Assembly (NCBI GenBank): GCA_003477405.1
Contig: QUDE01000013.1
Location: forward strand, 26,396-90,395
Length of the DNA stretch: 64,000 bases
Direction: 5' to 3'
Origin: Ruminococcaceae bacterium AM07-15
Lineage (GTDB): Bacteria > Bacillota > Clostridia > Oscillospirales > Butyricicoccaceae
Part shown: positions 39,926 through 47,738 of the stretch, one piece after another
How the letters are laid out: each line of letters begins with the position of its first letter
Numbering within the stretch: position 1 is the first letter of the stretch
The notes under the pieces: generated by a model
Told to the model about the DNA's origin: nothing
Seen by the model: the letters and a program-made list of their open reading frames with translations, nothing else
The model's database searches: none
Program-made: the position numbers and the translations under genes

Positions 39926-39964
39926 CCCCCGTTTTGGGGGCCTTGCCGGGCGTGGGTCTTTTTT
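39908..39964 (+). terminator. Riboswitch expression platform: intrinsic terminator before mntP
   Basis: Nested stem AAGAC...GTCTT around GCCCGGC/GCCGGGC and CCCCC/GGGGG, then a T run. The outer AAGAC belongs to the aptamer's 3' part, so aptamer closure and terminator formation exclude each other. Confidence 0.85.
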
Positions 39965-39994
39965 ACTGCCCCGCCAAAGAAAGAGAGGAAAAGC

Positions 39995-40561
39995 ATGGGA
40001 ACACTCACCCTTGTCCTGCTGGCCCTGGGGCTGGCCATGGACGCCACAGCCGTGTCGGTCTCCAACGGCATCTGCTACAAAAACGCCAAAGGAAAGGTGG
40101 CCGCCCTCTATGCCGGGCTGTTCGGCCTGTTCCAGGCGGGAATGCCTGTGATCGGCTTTGTGGCCGGGCGCAGCTTCAGCGAGTTTATCTCCTCCCTGGA
40201 CCACTGGATCGCTCTGATCCTGCTGGGGTTCATCGGGGGCAAAATGGTCATCGAATCCATCCGGGAGATGCGGGAAAAGGAGCAGTGCGATGTGCACCGC
40301 ACCCTGGATGGGCGCACCATGGTGATGCAGGCGGTGGCCACCAGTATCGACGCTTTGGCCGTGGGCATCAGCTTTGCCGTCATGAAGGTGGATATCGCCA
40401 TCGCCGCCCTGTCCATCGGCTTCATCACTTTTTTCTGCAGCCTGGCGGGCACCTGGCTGGGGAAAAAGTTCGGCAGTCTCCTGGGCCGCTTTGCCGAGAT
40501 CTTCGGCGGCTGCATCCTGGTAGGCATCGGCCTGAAGATCTTCATCGAGCATATGTTTTAA
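39995..40561 (+). CDS. mntP: Manganese efflux pump MntP (YebN)
   Basis: A 188-residue membrane protein with six helices in two repeats. The metal-site aspartates are in LGLAMDATAVSVSNG (first repeat) and ATSIDALAVGISFAV (second repeat). MntP exports Mn2+ when internal levels are high. The gene is preceded by a manganese riboswitch and ends in a terminator six bases later, so it is a one-gene transcript. The start ATG follows AAAGAGAGGAAAAGC. Confidence 0.95.
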   Translation: MGTLTLVLLALGLAMDATAVSVSNGICYKNAKGKVAALYAGLFGLFQAGMPVIGFVAGRSFSEFISSLDHWIALILLGFIGGKMVIESIREMREKEQCDVHRTLDGRTMVMQAVATSIDALAVGISFAVMKVDIAIAALSIGFITFFCSLAGTWLGKKFGSLLGRFAEIFGGCILVGIGLKIFIEHMF

Positions 40562-40566
40562 AAAAC

Positions 40567-40595
40567 AAAAAATCCTCCAGGTTGGAGGATTTTTT
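40567..40595. terminator. Bidirectional terminator between mntP and the CAP/SLH gene
   Basis: Stem AATCCTCCA/TGGAGGATT with an A tract before and a T tract after, between convergent genes. Confidence 0.92.
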
Positions 40596-40606
40596 GCTGT
40601 ATTTTG

Positions 40607-41629
40607 TTATGGCACGAAGATCTGTACCCAGTAGTGCTGGTAGCCGCCTTCCACCTGCACATAGCCGATGCCTACGCCGCCAATGCCCTCTTTCAGGATA
40701 TTGGCCTTGTGGCCGGGGGAGTTCATCCATTGGTTCATGGTAGCCTGTACCGTGCTGTTGCCCGCTGCGATGTTCTCGCCGCCGGGGTAGTAGTCAATGC
40801 CCATCCGTCCCAGCTCAGTCCAGTAGTTTTCCCCGTTGAGGCGGGTGTGGGAGAAACTTTCGGTGATCTCCTGAGCACGGACCTGGGCGTAATCACACAC
40901 TCTTTCGTCCAGGCGCAGGGGCGGAAGACCGGCGTTTTGCCGCTGCAGGTTGATCTCTTTCAGCATTTCCTGGCGCTTGTATTCCAGGGCTGCGGCCTGG
41001 ATGTAAGGCTCTGCATAGGTTTCCAGCCGGGTGTAGATGGCGGCGGCCTGGGCACGGTTCACAGAGCTTTCTCCCGCGAAGGTTCCATTTTCATCCATGC
41101 CGCCGATGATCCCGGAGGCATAAACCACCGACACGGCCTTCTGGTATTCCGCCGGAATGCTCTTCCAGTCGCCGATCTTGGCCGCGGCGCTTTGCAGCTC
41201 TTCTTCCGAGGGCAGGGCAATTCCCAGATCTTCCAGAATGTTCTGCAAGATCACCGCCATATGATAGCGGGGAGTGGTGGCCGTCAGATCCACTTTCGGG
41301 AGACCTTCATACAGGTCGTGGTTCTGGGCCACCTGATCGTAGGGAGTATACCAGGGGCCATCCCCGGCGCTTCCTGCCTGACCGGCGTAGTAGCCGCGCA
41401 CCAGAATGGTGATGAACTGGGCGGTGGTCAGGGAGGACTGGGGCTCAAAGAGCCGGTTGCCGTTTTGGTCTGTGCCGGTGCCTTGCAGGATGCCCTTCTG
41501 GGCGGCCTGCTGGATGTCCTCATAGGCCCAGTGGCTGGATGGCACATCGTAAAATGTGGCGGAGGCCGCCTTGATGGGGGAGGCCGCGCACAAGGCCAGA
41601 ACCAGCAGGGATGCCAGTTGTCGTTTCAT
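40607..41629 (-). CDS. Secreted protein with SLH domains and a C-terminal CAP (SCP/PR-1) domain
   Basis: A 340-residue exported protein. The signal peptide is about residues 1-24. SLH-type repeats cover about 25-200: VPSSHWAYEDIQQAAQKGIL with a TTAQFITILVRGYY helix, a second unit around 110-145 and a third around VSVVYASGIIGGMDENGTF with VNRAQAAAIYTRL. The CAP domain (about 215-340) shows LLKEINLQRQNAGLPPLRLD-type start, HTRLNGENYWTEL, PGGENIAAG and WMNSPGHKANIL. SLH domains anchor to the cell wall; the CAP activity is unknown. Similar CAP proteins appear in sporulation and cell surface settings of Clostridia. Confidence 0.91.
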   Translation of the reverse strand: MKRQLASLLVLALCAASPIKAASATFYDVPSSHWAYEDIQQAAQKGILQGTGTDQNGNRLFEPQSSLTTAQFITILVRGYYAGQAGSAGDGPWYTPYDQVAQNHDLYEGLPKVDLTATTPRYHMAVILQNILEDLGIALPSEEELQSAAAKIGDWKSIPAEYQKAVSVVYASGIIGGMDENGTFAGESSVNRAQAAAIYTRLETYAEPYIQAAALEYKRQEMLKEINLQRQNAGLPPLRLDERVCDYAQVRAQEITESFSHTRLNGENYWTELGRMGIDYYPGGENIAAGNSTVQATMNQWMNSPGHKANILKEGIGGVGIGYVQVEGGYQHYWVQIFVP

Positions 41630-41692
41630 AAAATCCTTCCTCTCTCTCTGTTTCTATCCCCTTTTTCTTTTCAGGGAAAAGGGGCCAAGTAC

Positions 41693-41722
41693 AGTGTAAT
41701 TCATTTCCACCGGTTTTGGCAA
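41693..41722 (-). promoter_or_regulatory. Promoter of the CAP/SLH gene
   Basis: On the minus strand: TTGCCA (41717-41722), 18 bases, TACACT (41693-41698). The 9-base arms ATTTCCACC (41703-41711) and GGTGGAAAT (41732-41740) flank the -35, a possible operator. Confidence 0.62.
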
Positions 41723-41794
41723 GAGGAGGATGGTGGAAATGGGAAAAAGACGAAAAAAACCTTCGGTTCTTTGTGGCGGAAAAGGGCAGGTTTA

Positions 41795-41803
41795 TGCTAT
41801 ACT
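41795..41803 (+). promoter_or_regulatory. Extended -10 promoter of the hydroxyisobutyrate-dehydrogenase-like gene
   Basis: TGC-TATACT at 41795-41803, 38 bases before the start codon. No good -35 lies at 17 bases; TTGTGG is 21 bases away, so the extended -10 would carry most of the activity. Confidence 0.5.
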
Positions 41804-41840
41804 GAAACAAACCGAAACACCCTGAAAAGGAGGAAACAAA

Positions 41841-42707
41841 ATGAATCAGATCGCATGGATCGGCACCGGCGTCATGGGGGGCCAGCAGGCGGGGCATCTG
41901 GCCCGGAAAGGCTATCCGGTGAAGGCCTATAATCGCTCCCAGGACAAGCTGGAAGCATTGAAAGAGGAGTTCGGCCTCATTCCCTGTGAGACCATCGCCC
42001 AGGCGGTAGAAGGGGCCGATGTGGTCTTTGTCATGGTGGGTTATCCCAAGGATGTGGAAGAAGTGTTCCTGGGCAAAGGGGGCATCTTTGAAAACGCCAA
42101 GGAAGGGGCTTTGCTCATCGATATGACCACATCCTCTCCCTCTCTGGCCCAGCGCCTTTATGAGGAAGGGAAGAAAAAGGGCCTGCGTGTGATGGATGCT
42201 CCGGTGTCCGGCGGCGATTCCGGCGCCCGCAACGGCACGCTGTCCATCATGGTGGGCGGCGATGAGAAGGACTTTGAGGAAGCTCTGCCCCTGTTTGAAT
42301 GTATGGGCAAGAACATCGTCCACATGGGTCCGGCCGGTTTTGGCCAGCACACCAAGGCGGCCAATCAGATCGCTGTGGCCGGCGCTACCGCGGCTTATAC
42401 CGAAGCCCTGGTCTATGCCCAGAAAGCCGGTCTGGAGCCGGAAAGGATGCTGACCGCCATCGGCGCCGGTGCGGCCGGCAGCTGGCAGCTGAGCAACATG
42501 GCTCCCCGGGTGCTGAAGGGGGATCTGGCCCCCGGCTTTTTCGTCAAGCACTTTATCAAGGATATGAAGATCGTCGAGGAAGAAGCGGGAAAATGGGGCG
42601 TGGAGCTTTCCATGCTGGATTCTGTTTTGAAGATGTATGAGGAAATGAGCCGGATGGGGCTGGACAACGACGGCACCCAGGCCCTCATCAAATACTATCA
42701 GAAATAA
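41841..42707 (+). CDS. 3-hydroxyisobutyrate dehydrogenase-family oxidoreductase
   Basis: A 288-residue NAD(P)-dependent beta-hydroxyacid dehydrogenase. The Rossmann motif is IAWIGTGVMGGQQAGHLARK, the substrate-binding block is MDAPVSGGDSGARNGTLSI, and the catalytic lysine lies in GFGQHTKAANQIAVAG. Relatives act on 3-hydroxyisobutyrate, tartronate semialdehyde or succinic semialdehyde; the sequence alone does not decide. AAGGAGG precedes the ATG. It is a single-gene transcript ending in a strong terminator. Confidence 0.91.
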   Translation: MNQIAWIGTGVMGGQQAGHLARKGYPVKAYNRSQDKLEALKEEFGLIPCETIAQAVEGADVVFVMVGYPKDVEEVFLGKGGIFENAKEGALLIDMTTSSPSLAQRLYEEGKKKGLRVMDAPVSGGDSGARNGTLSIMVGGDEKDFEEALPLFECMGKNIVHMGPAGFGQHTKAANQIAVAGATAAYTEALVYAQKAGLEPERMLTAIGAGAAGSWQLSNMAPRVLKGDLAPGFFVKHFIKDMKIVEEEAGKWGVELSMLDSVLKMYEEMSRMGLDNDGTQALIKYYQK

Positions 42708-42710
42708 TCA

Positions 42711-42740
42711 AAAAAGGCCCGGAGCAAACCGGGCCTTTTT
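42711..42740 (+). terminator. Terminator after the hydroxyisobutyrate-dehydrogenase-like gene
   Basis: Perfect 12-base-pair stem AAAAAGGCCCGG/CCGGGCCTTTTT with loop AGCAAA. Confidence 0.93.
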
Positions 42741-42765
42741 CATCAAAAGCAAGGAGGGGACCACA

Positions 42766-44691
42766 GTGAAAGAATATCTGGAAAAGATCAGCTCCTTCGG
42801 CAGCGGAGAGCGGGCCCATCAGCGGGTGCGGGAGATCGCATCCTTCCACCGCATCCAGTGCTCCACCGGTTTGCGTCAGGCGGCCCACCACTGCCAGAAG
42901 GTGCTGGAGAGCCAGGGGATATGCGCCCGGGTGATTTCCTATCCCTTTGACGAAAAGCAGTGGTATTGGGGCCAGCGCTCCTTCCTGGAGTGGGACTGCA
43001 AGGGAGGCTGGCTGGATCTGCTGACGGAAAAGGGCCGGCAGCGGCTGGCGGATTTTGACACCTGCGCCACCTCGGTGATGCAGAAGAGCGGCCCCTGTGA
43101 TTATTCCAGCCAGCCCCTGGACATCGTCCTCATGGACAAGGGCAGCCGGAAAGAGGATTATGAGGGCGTGGACCTTCAGGGCAAGCTGCTTTTCCTCCGG
43201 GAGCCTTTTGCAGCCTATATGGACTGGGCCTTCACCGAAAAAGGGGCGGTGGGCTTTGTCACCGACTATCTGCGGGAAGTGCCGGGAGTGCGCAGCCGGG
43301 AGGATCTGTACGACATCCGCAATTATACCTCCTTCTGGTGGAAGGACTGGGAAAAAGAGCCTCACATCTTCGGCTTCGTCCTCACGCCCCGCCAGGGAGA
43401 TGCCCTGGCCAAACTCTGCCGGGAAATGAGAGAAGAGGGGAAGTATCCCCAGGCCCTGTGCAAAATGGACACCAGATTGTATCCTGGTGAGCTGGAAGTG
43501 GTGGAGGCCTTCCTCCCCGGCGAGACAGAGGAAGAGGTGCTGGTGCTGGCCCATCTGTGCCACCCCCGGCCCTCGGCCAATGACAACGCCAGCGGCAGCG
43601 CCGTGGCTATGGAGTTGCTGCACACCCTCCACGAGCTGCTGGAACGGGGAGAACTGCCCCCACTTCGCCGGGGCATCCGGGTGTGTCTGGTGCCCGAGTT
43701 CAGCGGCACCTATCCCTATCTCTGCCAGCGGGAAGGGGAACTTTCCCGCATTGTGGGAGCCATCAATCTGGACATGGTAGGCGGACGGCAGAGCCGGGGC
43801 TATGGGCCTCTTACCTTGTCGGATCAGCCCTGGAGTTCCTCCCCTCTGGTCACCGCCCTCAGCGATGTGGTGCTGCGCCAGGTGAAGAGCCAGTGCGAAG
43901 TGCTGAAACAAGGGAACATGGCCCCGCTGTTCAACAGCCACATCGGCCCCTTTGTCCCGGGCAGCGACCATATGATCCTTTCCGATCCTTTGGTGGGTAT
44001 CCCCTGTCCCATGCTGGGCCAGTGGCCGGATCTTTATTATCACACCAGTGGGGACACACCGGAGCAGGTGGATCCCCAGATGCTCCACAACTCCCTGTGC
44101 ATTGCCGCAGGCTTTGCCTATTCCCTGGCCAATTTCGGGGAAGAAGAGGCGGGGCGCACCTTGTGGCGGCTGAAAGGACGCCATGGGGAAGAGATGGAGC
44201 GGCTGGGCGAGGCCTGCCTGATGGGCGAGGACAAAACCACTCTGGGCGAAAAGGCCAGAGCCATCACCCAGTTCTATGTGCGGGGCTGTGAGGATGCCAT
44301 CCGGCTGTGCCCGGCGGCCAGAGAAGAGGGCCTGCACGCAGAGGAAAGCCTGCGCCGGGCCATGGAAGAAACTCTGGAAGCACTGGGTAATCCCCCACTC
44401 CCGGAGAAAAAGGCGGGAAAAGTGCCCCAGCGCACCTTGAAGGGGCCCATCATTCACCTGGAGGATATGCCCCGGGAGGACGAAGAAAAGAAAATGGCCT
44501 ACAAAGCCTATGAGGAGCAGTACCGGAAAGACTGTCCCGATGCCATGCTCTTTGAGACCTTGCTGCTCTTTGCCATGGACGGGGAGCGCACATTGGAAGA
44601 ATGTGTCCGCCTGGCCCAGCTGGAAGCGGGAACAGGCTCGCAGGAAATGGCAGAAGCCTTTTTGAAGATTCTGGACATCACTCTAAAATAG
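42766..44691 (+). CDS. M28-type zinc aminopeptidase with DUF4910-like architecture
   Basis: A 641-residue protein beginning with GTG at 42766 (AAGGAGGGG upstream). The peptidase part (about residues 230-440) has the binuclear-metal ligands of family M28: His in LAHLCHPRPSANDNASGS with the paired Asp/Asn, Glu in LVPEFSGTYPY, Asp in AINLDMVGG and His in YYHTSGDTPEQVD. The N-terminal 200 residues contain a PA-like insert (DLQGKLLFLREPF). The C-terminal 200 residues are helical and unassigned. Relatives are annotated as DUF4910 aminopeptidases. No signal peptide is seen. It probably trims amino acids from peptides in the cytosol. Confidence 0.87.
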   Translation: MKEYLEKISSFGSGERAHQRVREIASFHRIQCSTGLRQAAHHCQKVLESQGICARVISYPFDEKQWYWGQRSFLEWDCKGGWLDLLTEKGRQRLADFDTCATSVMQKSGPCDYSSQPLDIVLMDKGSRKEDYEGVDLQGKLLFLREPFAAYMDWAFTEKGAVGFVTDYLREVPGVRSREDLYDIRNYTSFWWKDWEKEPHIFGFVLTPRQGDALAKLCREMREEGKYPQALCKMDTRLYPGELEVVEAFLPGETEEEVLVLAHLCHPRPSANDNASGSAVAMELLHTLHELLERGELPPLRRGIRVCLVPEFSGTYPYLCQREGELSRIVGAINLDMVGGRQSRGYGPLTLSDQPWSSSPLVTALSDVVLRQVKSQCEVLKQGNMAPLFNSHIGPFVPGSDHMILSDPLVGIPCPMLGQWPDLYYHTSGDTPEQVDPQMLHNSLCIAAGFAYSLANFGEEEAGRTLWRLKGRHGEEMERLGEACLMGEDKTTLGEKARAITQFYVRGCEDAIRLCPAAREEGLHAEESLRRAMEETLEALGNPPLPEKKAGKVPQRTLKGPIIHLEDMPREDEEKKMAYKAYEEQYRKDCPDAMLFETLLLFAMDGERTLEECVRLAQLEAGTGSQEMAEAFLKILDITLK

Positions 44692-44700
44692 AAATAATAG

Positions 44701-44727
44701 AAAAAGCGGCCTTTTGGCCGCTTTTTT
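44701..44727 (+). terminator. Terminator of the aminopeptidase gene, adjoining repeat element E
   Basis: Stem AAAAAGCGGCC/GGCCGCTTTTTT with a four-T loop, 9 bases after the stop. Element E follows directly. Unlike copies A-D, no second copy of this hairpin was found on the far side. Confidence 0.9.
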
Positions 44728-44897
44728 GTGTGCCGAAAAAGCAGCTGCCGCCACTTTTTCGGGTTTTGCAAGGGTCTGCGTGCAGCCGATTGGCCGCTGA
44801 AAGCGGTCCACCGGCCACACTTGCCCCTTGATTGGTGCAAAAAGCCACGCACAGGTCGCGGCTTTTTGCGAATTGGTGAGGGAAGGGCTCGCACAAG
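44728..44897 (+). repeat. Dispersed structured intergenic element, copy E (truncated, long-loop variant)
   Basis: About 170 bases, sense to the aminopeptidase gene. Hairpin 1 starts CCGAAAAAG and closes CTTTTTCGG, a compensated change of the outer pair. Hairpin 2 has a rebuilt inner arm (GCCG...CGGC enclosing GCCGCTGAAAGCGG). Hairpin 3 GCAAAAAGCC/GGCTTTTTGC with loop ACGCACAGGTCGC is intact. The tail stops near GGAAGGGCTCGCACA where the mini-hairpin array begins. Confidence 0.87.
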
Positions 44898-45052
44898 TAT
44901 GGCCGTCCAGGCACTGGACTATGGCCGTGCGGACACCGGACTATGACCGTCCACATATTGGCCCCGGGACAACCGCCCAGGCCCTTTCCCGCACCCAGCC
45001 CCGCAGTATGGCCGTCCGGACACCGGACTATGGCCGTGCGGACACCGCACTA
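44898..45052. repeat. Array of 22-base palindromic units (TATGGCC plus mini-hairpin)
   Basis: Units of the form TATGGCC followed by a small inverted repeat: GTCCAG-GCA-CTGGAC, GTGCGG-ACA-CCGGAC, a diverged unit near 44942, then GTCCGG-ACA-CCGGAC and GTGCGG-ACA-CCGCAC. Two pairs are separated by about 65 bases of other sequence. Arms differ between units but mostly keep pairing. The last unit reaches the stop codon of the cupin gene. Confidence 0.8.
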
Positions 45053-45394
45053 GGCGATGACGATGGCCAGGAGCTTTGCGTCCTTCTGGGTGTTGTTTCT
45101 GGCGCTGTGGGTCTCGCCGCAGGCGGTGAACATGGCATCGCCGGGATGGAAGGTGGTCTTTTCCCCGTTGTCTGTAACCTCCAGCTCCCCTTCCAGCAGA
45201 TAATAGAACTCGGCGTCCGGGCCGTGAGGATGCTCGCCAATGGAGCAGCCCGGCTCAATGGTCAGAATGGAGCACAGCTTCAGCTTTTCCCGCATCTCCG
45301 GGGCCTCCAGCAGGTCGTAGGCGTGGATCACGCCCTCCCCACCCCGCAGGTTGGGCTTTTCCGATGTGCGCATCTGTTCTTTCCGGCGGATCAT
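45050..45394 (-). CDS. Small cupin-domain protein
   Basis: A 114-residue single cupin barrel. Cupin motif 1 is EPGCSIGEHPHGPDAEFYYL and motif 2 is FHPGDAMFTACGETHSARNN, with the metal-binding His, His, Glu and His in place. Proteins of this size often bind a metal and a small carboxylate or act as sugar or amino-acid sensors; no specific role can be given. Start 45394 has AAAGGAAG about eight bases upstream. It is divergent from an amidohydrolase gene, and its end merges with the mini-hairpin array. Confidence 0.87.
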   Translation of the reverse strand: MIRRKEQMRTSEKPNLRGGEGVIHAYDLLEAPEMREKLKLCSILTIEPGCSIGEHPHGPDAEFYYLLEGELEVTDNGEKTTFHPGDAMFTACGETHSARNNTQKDAKLLAIVIA

Positions 45395-45486
45395 AAAGGC
45401 ATCTTCCTTTCTCAAGATGGATAACACCAGTATAGCTTCTTCCAGGGAAAAACACAAGAAAAGAGGGGTGCCGTCGGGGAATTTTG

Positions 45487-45529
45487 TGGTATAATGAAAG
45501 CTGCAAGCATACCGGGGCAAGCCCCGGCA
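45487..45529 (+). promoter_or_regulatory. Extended -10 promoter and leader hairpin of the amidohydrolase gene
   Basis: TGG-TATAAT at 45487-45495 with no good -35, followed in the leader by the perfect hairpin CCGGGGC-AA-GCCCCGG near 45512-45527. The start codon is 58 bases after the -10. Confidence 0.6.
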
Positions 45530-45553
45530 GAATGAAAAGGAGAGTGACATAAG

Positions 45554-46714
45554 ATGATCGCGATCAAAAACGGCAAAGTGCTCCAGCCCGACGGCAGCTT
45601 CTTGGACAACGCCACCGTTTTGGTGGAGGGCGGCCAGATTAAGGCAGTGGGCCAGCAGGTAGAGGTTCCCGCCGACGCTGAAATCGTGGACGCCACCGGC
45701 AAATGGGTGACCCCTGGCCTGATCGACGCCCATACCCATATTTCCACCTTCAACGAGCCCAACTGGCATCGTACCCGCAATGACGGCAACGAGATGAGCG
45801 GCCCCATCCAGTCCCATCTGCGGGGTCTGGACGCCCTCAACCCCTTTGACTATGCCATCGTGCCTGTGCGGGAAGCGGGCTTCACCACCTGCTATACCGG
45901 CCCTGGCTCGGGCAACCTGATCGGCGGCACCGGCGTGGCCTTCAAGCTGCGGGGCAAGGTGGCCGATGAGATGATCATCCCCGGCACCGAAGCCATGAAG
46001 ATGGCTCTGGGCGAAAATGCCAAGACCAACTATGGCCCCCGGGATAAGTCCCCCATGACCCGTATGGGCAATGCCGGCGTGTGGCGGGAAGCTCTGGCCA
46101 ATGCCAAGAACTATTCCGACCGTCTGCTGGCTGTGGGCGACGACCGCACCAAGATCGGCAAATACGATTTTGAGCTGGAAGCTCTGGTACCGGTGGTTCG
46201 GGGCGAGATGCGCTGCCGTATCCATGCCCATCGGGCCGACGACATTTGCACCGCCATCCGTGTGGCCGAGGAGTTCAACCTGGACTATACCATCGAGCAC
46301 GCCACCGAAGGCCACCTGATCGCCGATTATCTGGGCAAGAAGCAGGTGCGCTGCGTGGTCGGTCCTCTGCTGCTGCCTCCCGCCAAGATGGAGCTGTGGA
46401 ACACCAAGCCGGAAAACGCTCAGACACTGATCGACGCCGGCTGCCTGGTGTGCCTCACCGCCGACACCTCCTCTGAGACCAAGTGGCTGAGAAGAGACAT
46501 CGGCGTGTGCATCTCCTACGGCCTGGACGAGAAGGAAGCCTTCAAGGGCGTCACCGTCAACCCGGCAAAGCTCCTGGGCATCGAGGACAAAGTGGGTTCT
46601 CTGGAAGCTGGCAAGGATGCCGATGTGGTCATCTTCGACGGCCATCCCTTCAGCAACATGACCAAGTGCGTCTTCACCATGATCGACGGAGAAGTTTATC
46701 ACAACCAGCTGTAA
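45554..46714 (+). CDS. Metal-dependent amidohydrolase (imidazolonepropionase-like)
   Basis: A 386-residue cytosolic amidohydrolase. The first metal motif is GLIDAHTHISTF, later ligands are in RIHAHRADDI (His) and IEHATEGHL (His), and the final Asp is in LTADTSSET. An N-terminal and C-terminal strand set forms the usual small beta-sandwich, with the closing GSLEAGKDADVVIFDG. Similar proteins are annotated as imidazolonepropionase-related or prolidase-like peptidases; the histidine pathway itself is not encoded here, although a HutD-type protein lies at 17331. AAAAGGAGAG precedes the ATG. Confidence 0.9.
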   Translation: MIAIKNGKVLQPDGSFLDNATVLVEGGQIKAVGQQVEVPADAEIVDATGKWVTPGLIDAHTHISTFNEPNWHRTRNDGNEMSGPIQSHLRGLDALNPFDYAIVPVREAGFTTCYTGPGSGNLIGGTGVAFKLRGKVADEMIIPGTEAMKMALGENAKTNYGPRDKSPMTRMGNAGVWREALANAKNYSDRLLAVGDDRTKIGKYDFELEALVPVVRGEMRCRIHAHRADDICTAIRVAEEFNLDYTIEHATEGHLIADYLGKKQVRCVVGPLLLPPAKMELWNTKPENAQTLIDAGCLVCLTADTSSETKWLRRDIGVCISYGLDEKEAFKGVTVNPAKLLGIEDKVGSLEAGKDADVVIFDGHPFSNMTKCVFTMIDGEVYHNQL

Positions 46715-46730
46715 AACTTGGTACATACAG

Positions 46731-46761
46731 AAAAAATCCCCGGGAAACCGGGGATTTTTTT
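46731..46761. terminator. Bidirectional terminator between amidohydrolase and EamA genes
   Basis: Stem AAAAAATCCCCGG/CCGGGGATTTTTT with a GAAA loop, between convergent genes. Confidence 0.94.
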
Positions 46762-46777
46762 ATACCGTAAATGCAGT

Positions 46778-47695
46778 TTAGTGCTTGACCCGCAGGGCTT
46801 CTTTCTGTTCGTTGAGCACATAATAACCCAGGCCCAATATCATGATGGCCGCGCCGATGTACATGGGCAGGGTGGGCACCTCTCCCAGGAGGAAGAAGCC
46901 GGTGAACACGGTGAACACCGGTCCCGCCAGGTTGATTACCGACACCGAGGCCGGGCGGGCATAGCGCAGGGCCCAGATGGGGATGGACAGAGCCATCAGG
47001 GTGCACACCCAGGCCAGCAGGATCAGATAGAGGATGGCCAGCGGGGGCAGGTGGAAATCGGAGCCCTTGGAAAAAGCATAGACGCCGGTGCACAAAGCGC
47101 CGATGGAATACTCCATGGCCAGCAGAGGCAGGAGATCCAGAGTGCGGCGCACCGCTCTTCCCAGCACGGTATTGCCCGCATTGAACAGGGAGGACAGCAG
47201 GATGAAGAGCACCGCCAGAAAAGCCGAGCTTTCTCCCAGGTTGTCCGAGCCGATGACCATCACGCCAATGAGGCATACGCCGATGCCCGCCAGGGAGCGG
47301 AGAGAGGTCTTTTCCCGGAGAAAGAGGAAGGAGAAGAGCACCACGAACACCGCCGAGGAATTGCCCAGGGTGTTGGCCACAAAAGCGCTGGCTCCTTTCA
47401 CCATGGCCTCGGCCCAGAACAGAAGACCGGCGCAGCGGCACAGGGCGTAGGCGATAACCCCCACCAAAACCTTGGGGGAAATGGAGCGCAGGTTTTGCCG
47501 GCTCTCCTTCCGGGACAGGAGGAGAGGCACCAGCAGCAGGCTGACAAAGAGCATCCGGTAGAAGGTGATCACCGCCGAATCCACCCCCAGATCCACCAGC
47601 AGGCGGAGAATGGGGGAAATGAAGGACCCGGCAAAGGTGCCCAGCAGACAGATGGCATAGACCCGCAGCAGCTGGCGGGAGGAATTTTGATTCAT
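46778..47695 (-). CDS. EamA/DMT-family transporter
   Basis: A 305-residue protein with about ten helices in two EamA repeats. Landmarks: ALCRCAGLLFWAEAMVKGAS in the first repeat and SVINLAGPVFTVFTGFFLLG in the second. It is the third minus-strand transporter gene in a row (two MFS genes precede it), which suggests co-transcription with the MFS pair. The substrate is unknown; metabolite or amino-acid export is usual for the family. It ends in a shared bidirectional terminator. Confidence 0.9.
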   Translation of the reverse strand: MNQNSSRQLLRVYAICLLGTFAGSFISPILRLLVDLGVDSAVITFYRMLFVSLLLVPLLLSRKESRQNLRSISPKVLVGVIAYALCRCAGLLFWAEAMVKGASAFVANTLGNSSAVFVVLFSFLFLREKTSLRSLAGIGVCLIGVMVIGSDNLGESSAFLAVLFILLSSLFNAGNTVLGRAVRRTLDLLPLLAMEYSIGALCTGVYAFSKGSDFHLPPLAILYLILLAWVCTLMALSIPIWALRYARPASVSVINLAGPVFTVFTGFFLLGEVPTLPMYIGAAIMILGLGYYVLNEQKEALRVKH

Positions 47696-47738
47696 GGGAA
47701 AGACTTCCTTTCACGCAGGGAATGGGGAAACAGAAAAC

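Larger units (their letters stand above)
44692..45049. other. Intergenic interval with terminator, repeat element E and a mini-hairpin array
   Basis: 358 bases between the aminopeptidase and the convergent cupin gene. No gene is seen. It consists of a terminator (44701-44727), element E (44728-44897) and a run of short palindromic units (44898-45052). Confidence 0.85.

Noticed and set aside
44898..45052. CRISPR array
   Set aside because: Units are palindromic and nearly contiguous, with no unique spacers of constant length and no cas genes in the window.
45050..46726. Reading the cupin protein as a 558-residue protein
   Set aside because: The extension is antisense to the amidohydrolase gene; the cupin has its own ribosome binding site and start at 45394.
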